From assembly GCF_006874475.1 (NCBI RefSeq), contig NZ_VIRM01000013.1, positions 95,217 through 159,216 on the forward strand: a DNA stretch of 64,000 nucleotides. Direction: 5' to 3'. The translations under genes were made by a program, and so were the position numbers. The notes below the pieces were generated by a model. That model had not been told where the DNA came from and did not search any database. It saw only the letters and a program-made list of their open reading frames with translations. The stretch is from Microbispora hainanensis. GTDB taxonomy: Bacteria; Actinomycetota; Actinomycetes; Streptosporangiales; Streptosporangiaceae. Each line of letters starts with the position of its first letter. The first letter of the stretch is position 1. Shown here one piece after another: positions 59,525 to 64,000 of this stretch.

Positions 59525-59540
59525 CAAGCTCTAAAGCTTG
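59525..59540. promoter_or_regulatory. Inverted repeat CAAGCT-N4-AGCTTG upstream of the glucanase
   Basis: A perfect 6+6 inverted repeat 100 bases before the GH16 start and about 35 bases after a TTGACA element (59490-59495). It could be an operator or a leader hairpin. Confidence 0.5.
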
Positions 59541-59639
59541 CCTGCTGAAGCGCTGGACACGCCGGCGCGCGCCCTCGCACCCGGCGGACGGCGCGCGCCG
59601 GAGATCCTGCTGGCATCCCCCCACCAAACGGAGATCTCC

Positions 59640-60866
59640 ATGCGCAAACCCCGGCTCCTCATCATGGCCGCGGCCCTGGTCGTCACCCTCGGCGGCCTGG
59701 TCGGCGGCACCGGCGCCGACCGGGCCGAAGCCGCCATCGGCCCCGTCACCTGGTCGGACGAGTTCAACGCCGCGGCGGGAACGCCCGTCGACGGCACCAA
59801 GTGGAAGTTCGACGTCGGCGGCGGTGGCTGGGGCAACAACGAGCTGGAGTACTACACCGACTCGACCCGCAACGTGTATCACGACGGACAGGGACACCTC
59901 GCGATCACCGCACGCAAGGAGAACCCGTCCGGCTATCAGTGCCACTACGGCACCTGCCAGTACACCTCCGGCCGCATCCTGACCGCCGGCAAGTTCAGCC
60001 AGGCGTACGGCCGCTTCGAGGCGAGCATCAAGATCCCCAAGGGTCAGGGCATCTGGCCGGCGTTCTGGATGCTCGGCGGCGGCAACTGGCCGAACACCGG
60101 TGAGATCGACATCATGGAGAACGTCGGCAACATGCCCAACACCGTCTATGGCACGGTGCACGGCCCCGGCTACTCCGGCGGCGCCGGCGTCGGCGGCAAC
60201 CGGACGATCGGCTCGGCGCTCGGCGACGCCTTCCACACCTACCGCGTCGACTGGTCGCCCAACCTGATCGTCTGGTATCTGGACGGCTCGGAGTATTTCC
60301 GCGTCACGCCGGCCGACATCCGCGGCAACCAGTGGGTCTTCGACCACCCGTTCTTCATGATCCTCAATGTGGCGGTCGGCGGATACTGGCCGGGCAACCC
60401 CGACTCCAGCACGTCGTTCCCGCAGACCATGCTGATCGACTGGGTCCGCGTCTCGGCCTGGACCAACGACGGCGGGGGCGGGACCGGCAACGCGCTGAAG
60501 TCCAACCTCAACGGCCGCTGCATCGACATCCCGGGCGCGAACCCCGTCGACGGCGCCCGGCTGCAGATGTACGACTGCAACGGCACCGCCGCCCAGCAGT
60601 GGACGATCAACGGCGACGGCACGGTCCGCGCGATGGGCAAGTGCATGGACGCCGCGGCGGCCGGCACCGCCAACGGCACGCCCATCCAGCTCTACACGTG
60701 CAACGGCACCGGTGCCCAGCGCTTCACGCTCACCGCGGCGGGCGACCTCGTCAACACCGCCGCCAACCGGTGCGTGGACATCGTGGACGTGAACCCCAAC
60801 AGCGGCGCACGCCTCCAACTGTGGGACTGCACCGGCGGAGCCAACCAGAAGTGGACCCGCGGCTGA
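59640..60866 (+). CDS. Secreted GH16 endo-beta-1,3-glucanase with CBM13 lectin domain
   Basis: A 408-residue precursor from ATG 59640 behind GGAG. A signal peptide (about 1-31, ending AEA) precedes a GH16 domain (about 35-275) with the catalytic GEIDIMENVG (E-x-D-x2-E). A ricin-type CBM13 trefoil (about 285-408) shows QQW, QRF and NQKW repeats and paired cysteines. It hydrolyses laminarin or other beta-1,3-glucans outside the cell. A strong terminator follows. Confidence 0.95.
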   Translation: MRKPRLLIMAAALVVTLGGLVGGTGADRAEAAIGPVTWSDEFNAAAGTPVDGTKWKFDVGGGGWGNNELEYYTDSTRNVYHDGQGHLAITARKENPSGYQCHYGTCQYTSGRILTAGKFSQAYGRFEASIKIPKGQGIWPAFWMLGGGNWPNTGEIDIMENVGNMPNTVYGTVHGPGYSGGAGVGGNRTIGSALGDAFHTYRVDWSPNLIVWYLDGSEYFRVTPADIRGNQWVFDHPFFMILNVAVGGYWPGNPDSSTSFPQTMLIDWVRVSAWTNDGGGGTGNALKSNLNGRCIDIPGANPVDGARLQMYDCNGTAAQQWTINGDGTVRAMGKCMDAAAAGTANGTPIQLYTCNGTGAQRFTLTAAGDLVNTAANRCVDIVDVNPNSGARLQLWDCTGGANQKWTRG

Positions 60867-60879
60867 CCGCGTGGCCGGA

Positions 60880-60920
60880 GTGAGAGGCCAGGCCGGGCGT
60901 CGTCCGGCCTGGCCTCTCAC
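60880..60920. terminator. 17-bp perfect hairpin, bidirectional terminator
   Basis: GTGAGAGGCCAGGCCGG (60880-60896) pairs perfectly with CCGGCCTGGCCTCTCAC (60904-60920) around a 7-base loop. It lies between the convergent glucanase and antiporter genes. Confidence 0.9.
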
Positions 60921-60945
60921 GCCGGTCGTGGTCGTGCCGTCCGCC

Positions 60946-61016
60946 GTTCACGGGCTCGCCGCGAGGAGCGGGAAGGCGGCTGTTCACGGGCTCACCGCGA
61001 GGAGCAGGAAGGCGGC
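60946..61016. repeat. 35-bp duplication of the antiporter gene's 3' end
   Basis: GTTCACGGGCTCGCCGCGAG (from 60946) recurs with one change from 60982; the shared stretch is 35 bp at a 36-bp period. The right copy contains the real stop codon (60984-60986); the left copy lies outside the gene. Confidence 0.92.
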
Positions 61017-62084
61017 GCAGAGCGTGAGATGCACGCCCGCCTGCAGCAGGTGGGCCCGGCCGGGGATCACGGTCAACGTCGCCACGACGACCGTGATGCC
61101 GAACAGCACGATGTGCGTCGGGCCGAGCCCGAGCAGCAGCGGACCCTTCATCCACAGCGACGCGACGGCGATCGCCGGAATGGTGAGCCCGATGCTGGCC
61201 ATGGCCGAGCCGAAGGCGAGGTTCATGCTGACCTGCACCCGGGCCCGCCGGGCCGCGCGTACGGCCGCGAGGGTCTCCGGCAGCAGCACCAGCAGCGCGA
61301 TCACGACGCCCACCGCCGACTGCGGGAGGCCCGCCGCGCGTACGGCCGTCTCGATCGCGGGAGACTCGACCTTCGCCAGGCCGACGACCGCGACCAGCGC
61401 GCTCAGCAGCAGCGCCAGGCTGGCCGCGGCGGCCCGCGTGCTCGGCGGTTCGGCGTGTTCGGCGGTGTCTCCGCCCTGGTCGTCCGACTCCACGGGCAGG
61501 AAGTAGTCGCGGTGCCGCACGGTCTGGGTGAGCACGAACAGGGCATACAGCGCGAACGAGGCGAGCGCGGCGAACGCGAGCTGGGCCGGGGCGAAGGCGG
61601 GCCCGGGGCTGCTCGTGGTGAACGTCGGCAGGACGAGACTCAGCGTGGACAGCGTGGCCACGGTGGCCAGCGCGGCTCCCGTTCCCTCCGCGTTGAACAC
61701 CGCCACCCGCCGCCGCAGCGCCGCGACCAGCAACGACAGGCCGACGATCCCGTTACAGGTGATCATCACTGCGGCGAACACCGTGTCGCGGGCGAGCGAC
61801 GCCCCGGCCGGCCCTCCGGACGCGGCGAGACTGATGATCAGGGCCACCTCGATCACGGTGACCGCCACGGCGAGCACGAGCGACCCGAACGGCTCGCCCA
61901 CCCGATGGGCGATGACCTCGGCATGGTGCACGGACGCGAGCACGGAGGCGGCGAGGAACAGCGCCGCGATCACCACGGCGACGAGAGGAATGGTCCGCCC
62001 CCACGCCAGTGCGAGCACTGCCACGGCGAGGATCGGAATGGTCACGGTCCAGGTGGCGGCCAGTCGGCGGAAGAGCAGGATCAC
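60984..62084 (-). CDS. Calcium/proton antiporter (ChaA-like, CaCA superfamily)
   Basis: A protein of about 366 residues with about 11 helices. The two alpha-repeats appear as SLVLAVAVTVIEVALIISLA and VVIALLVLLPETLAAVRAAR, each with a conserved glutamate for ion binding, plus FGSAMASIGLTIPAIAVASL. ChaA-type exchangers export calcium or sodium for protons. GTG 62084 is chosen with AGGA upstream; a TTG at 62102 is also in frame. The gene's tail is duplicated downstream. Confidence 0.9.
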   Translation of the reverse strand: MILLFRRLAATWTVTIPILAVAVLALAWGRTIPLVAVVIAALFLAASVLASVHHAEVIAHRVGEPFGSLVLAVAVTVIEVALIISLAASGGPAGASLARDTVFAAVMITCNGIVGLSLLVAALRRRVAVFNAEGTGAALATVATLSTLSLVLPTFTTSSPGPAFAPAQLAFAALASFALYALFVLTQTVRHRDYFLPVESDDQGGDTAEHAEPPSTRAAAASLALLLSALVAVVGLAKVESPAIETAVRAAGLPQSAVGVVIALLVLLPETLAAVRAARRARVQVSMNLAFGSAMASIGLTIPAIAVASLWMKGPLLLGLGPTHIVLFGITVVVATLTVIPGRAHLLQAGVHLTLCAAFLLLAVSP

Positions 62085-62130
62085 ATGCTTTATCCTGCCC
62101 AAATGGGACGAACGGTATAGAAGTCCCGGT

Positions 62131-63006
62131 TCAGAGCTGCTTGAGCAGCCAGCGGGGACCGACGACCATGGCGCCGAGGGCCGTCACCCGCTCGCGCAGC
62201 CCTCGGTCGGCGGTGACGACAAGTGCGGTCTCCCAGGGCCGCACGTCGCGCACCACCTCCACGATCGCGTCGTCCCCGCTGCCTCTGGCGGCCACGACCG
62301 TCAGGTTCTCGGTCACCGGTCCCGGAGCGGCGGCGCGGGTCGCCGCCCCTTCGAGCACCGCGACCATGCGCGGGAACCATCGGGTCAGGGGCGGCACGCC
62401 TTCGGGTATCTCGCCGATGCCTCGTTCGCAGAGCGGGACCAGCTCGTTGAGCAGGCGCTTCGCGGCGCCCGCGCGGTCCCTCCACCAGCCGCGCTCGGCC
62501 CGTGCGCCGATGATGTTGGCCATGTCGAGCACGACGACCACCGGGCTCAGCGCGGGCCTGATCCGCGGCCACGATTCGGCGAAGCCGGGGTGGAGTTCCC
62601 TCGCCGGGACCTCGTCGGCCGACACCCAGCGCATGTCCACGCTCTCGCCGTTGGCGGGCGAGGCGTCGAGCAGCCCTTCGGCCTCCGCGATCACCGTCTG
62701 GAACGACCAGCCGCCGTGGTCGTCGACGTAGAGCCCGCACACCCGGACGAGCTCGGAGTCGAGCGCCGCCTCCTCGCGGGCCTCGCGCAGCGCGCCGGCG
62801 ACGGCGTCCTCGTGGCTGTCGCACGCGCCGCCCGGCAGGCCCCACGTCCCGCCGTGATGGCTCCACCAGGCACGCTTCTGCATCAGCACGTACGGCATGC
62901 AGTCGAGCGTGTGGTGCACGGTGAGCAGGCCGGCGGCACCGTGCAGTCCCCAGTGCCGGTGTCCCCGCGAGCACAGGGCCCAGCCATCGCCGTCCTTGTC
63001 CGTCAT
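62131..63006 (-). CDS. NUDIX hydrolase fused to an NYN/PIN-like nuclease domain
   Basis: A 291-residue protein. Residues 15-150 form a NUDIX domain; the box GGACDSHEDAVAGALREARE continues with EA, fitting G-x5-E-x7-RE-x2-EE. Residues 155-290 resemble an NYN-type nuclease fold (VVVVLDMANIIGARAERGWW, ENLTVVAARGSGDDAIVEVV, ALVVTADRGLRERVTALGA) with the expected acidic residues. The fusion suggests clean-up of nucleotides coupled to RNA processing, but that is inference. Confidence 0.85.
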   Translation of the reverse strand: MTDKDGDGWALCSRGHRHWGLHGAAGLLTVHHTLDCMPYVLMQKRAWWSHHGGTWGLPGGACDSHEDAVAGALREAREEAALDSELVRVCGLYVDDHGGWSFQTVIAEAEGLLDASPANGESVDMRWVSADEVPARELHPGFAESWPRIRPALSPVVVVLDMANIIGARAERGWWRDRAGAAKRLLNELVPLCERGIGEIPEGVPPLTRWFPRMVAVLEGAATRAAAPGPVTENLTVVAARGSGDDAIVEVVRDVRPWETALVVTADRGLRERVTALGAMVVGPRWLLKQL

Positions 63007-63045
63007 GCACCCATCTTCTCGCAGCCCGTCCAGGCGCTCTAAGGG

Positions 63046-63336
63046 TCACCAGTGTTCGAGAGGCACCTCCACCCCTGCGGTCAGATCGAAGAGGGTCACT
63101 CCGTCCTTGATGCGGACGACCTGGATCTGTGTCGCGAAACGTACGTCCCGAAGGCGCGTGGCGGCTTCGTGAGCGGTCTGCGGGAAGTGGTAGCGATCGG
63201 CCGCTTCGCCGTCCGGGACGGGCCGGGTCGAGCGGACCTCGAACCGGTCCGCCGGCCATGCGGGGGGAAGAGGAGCGGAGTGGTGCCAACCGGACATATC
63301 TCTCCCGTCAGGCCGTTTCCACAGAAGTTGACCCAT
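63046..63336 (-). CDS. Small hypothetical protein
   Basis: A 96-residue soluble protein (MGQLLWKRPDGRDMSGWHHS). The second half, YHFPQTAHEAATRLRDVRFA and IQVVRIKDGVTLFDLTAGVE, looks like a small alpha/beta domain. No family is recognised. A later ATG (MSGWHHS) could be the start. It precedes the NUDIX gene by 39 bp on the same strand and may share its transcript. Confidence 0.6.
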   Translation of the reverse strand: MGQLLWKRPDGRDMSGWHHSAPLPPAWPADRFEVRSTRPVPDGEAADRYHFPQTAHEAATRLRDVRFATQIQVVRIKDGVTLFDLTAGVEVPLEHW

Positions 63337-63919
63337 GGGACCTTGTTGATCGCCAGTGCGTGACGGGGTCGTAGGCCGATCGTTATTAACCGGTAAGCGA
63401 TCCTTTCTGGCGTGGAGTCCCTAGCCCGTTAGCGTTTGATCCCTCACTCGTGATTCCCCCCATTGTGTGGAGAATCAGGAGATGTCATATCTGGAGAGAC
63501 GCCCGCTTCCTGCGGCCGGAGGAGCGGGCGTTGTCCTCCCCTTTCTCTCCTCCTTCTCGCGCCGTCATCGGCGCGGGTGGCGGTGACCGTTGCCCGTCGC
63601 CGTCCCCTGTCGGTACATCCATACCGGCAGGGGACGGCGCAGGCGTGGTAACAGCGGCCCCCCTTGTTTTCCGCGTTCTCACCTGAACGTTTCACCCGCT
63701 CCCGGGTTCCCCTTTGTCGTCTCCGGCGGCTTCCGCGCAAGTGAGGGCGGTCGTAGGCGAAGAGCGGCCGTCGCGTGTCGTTGACCGGTGATCGGCGGGA
63801 TCGTACGGTGATGCGCGGTGTTCCCGTGTGTGGATGTAGTTCGGGTGCACGAAAAGCCTTGTGGGGTCGGGAGTCATTCCTCGGTCAGGGGCCCTGCGCG
63901 ACCTGCGAGGAGCTCGGTT
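63337..63919. other. Long leader/intergenic region with two strong hairpins
   Basis: No credible gene is present. A hairpin at 63499-63531 (ACGCCCGCT/AGCGGGCGT) is followed by a T/C-rich run. A second at 63601-63636 has a 15-bp stem, CGTCCCCTGTCGGTA with TACCGGCAGGGGACG, and one G-U pair that is stable only in a rightward transcript. Together with the exported protein that follows, this looks like a structured 5' leader. Confidence 0.55.
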
Positions 63920-64000
63920 GTGACACGCAGAACGAGAACGGGTGCCGGGGTGATTGGCGCTCTGGCCGCAGTCGCCGCCCTGGCCGGGGTGGCCACGGCG
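63920..64000 (+). CDS. Secreted protein, signal peptide only (runs off the window)
   Basis: From GTG 63920 with GAGGAG upstream, 27 codons remain. They encode a basic start (TRRTRTGAG) and a hydrophobic core (VIGALAAVAALAGVATA), a clear export signal. The mature protein is outside the window, so no function can be given. Confidence 0.8.
   Translation, partial: MTRRTRTGAGVIGALAAVAALAGVATA

Noticed and set aside
63337..63919. c-di-AMP (ydaO) riboswitch
   Set aside because: Hairpins are present but I could not find the conserved motif blocks of that riboswitch.

Overview
The window is chromosomal DNA of a high-GC filamentous actinobacterium. The gene set points to the Streptosporangiales/Streptomycetales: a bacterial proteasome activator (Bpa), fhaA, an actinobacterial heme/molybdenum Sec-Tat membrane protein, a PIG-L (mycothiol-type) deacetylase, secreted xylan and glucan hydrolases, many GTG starts and many small regulators. 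The neighbourhood of fhaA, pheA and serS, and a near-consensus parS site at 14497, suggest an origin-proximal segment. The genus is inference.

Region by region. 1-5.3 kb: the start of fhaA, tRNA-Leu(CAG) followed by a composite hairpin repeat, two CNNM/CBS membrane proteins in an overlapping operon, and an LCP cell-wall ligase. 5.3-10.1 kb: GPP34 protein, TenA, an Fpg/Nei-type glycosylase, a rhodanese, a TPP riboswitch with a CytX-type transporter, and an Ogt alkyltransferase. 10.2-17.7 kb: regulation and membrane biogenesis, with a PAS-GAF-PAS kinase, an anti-sigma-type ATPase, a decayed acetyltransferase, YidC with two small membrane proteins, a two-component pair and a STAS protein. 17.7-23.9 kb: a cell-envelope glycosyltransferase cluster (GT2, two GT-C enzymes, a phosphatase-like membrane protein). 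24-32.2 kb: housekeeping genes (pheA, serS, csp, HAD, bpa, quinone oxidoreductase) and a very large EspI/MinD-like ATPase.

32.3-38.1 kb looks like an accessory region beside tRNA-Ser(UGA). It holds a transposase remnant, a possible toxin-antitoxin pair, a stand-alone PD-(D/E)XK-like protein, a protein with two tandem APH-type kinase domains, and an HxlR regulator facing an unknown gene across three 21-bp direct repeats. 38.1-47.2 kb: peroxiredoxin, an ECF sigma/anti-sigma pair, a TetR-controlled hydrolase-like protein, a dual-targeted heme/Mo protein with a small membrane partner, a drug-efflux MFS, and a GH10 xylanase with a CE4 deacetylase whose upstream region carries CGAAA-N-TTTCG palindromes. 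47.3-64 kb: AlaX-type editing protein, GNAT/DinB pair, a WYL-regulator pseudogene, SDR, an HTH/MarR-type regulator, PIG-L enzyme, two MFS transporters, an ECF sigma factor with a SnoaL-like tail, MBL and SnoaL proteins, secreted GH16 glucanase, cation/proton antiporter, a NUDIX-NYN fusion, and the first codons of a secreted protein behind a long structured leader.

The most unusual signal is a recurring architecture: short tandem duplications (8-41 bp) that include the stop codon of the preceding gene. At least nine genes on both strands show it. In one case the 27-bp unit joins two genes and creates a 9-residue in-frame repeat with several GTG start codons. Function calls rest on motifs read by eye; no database search was possible.
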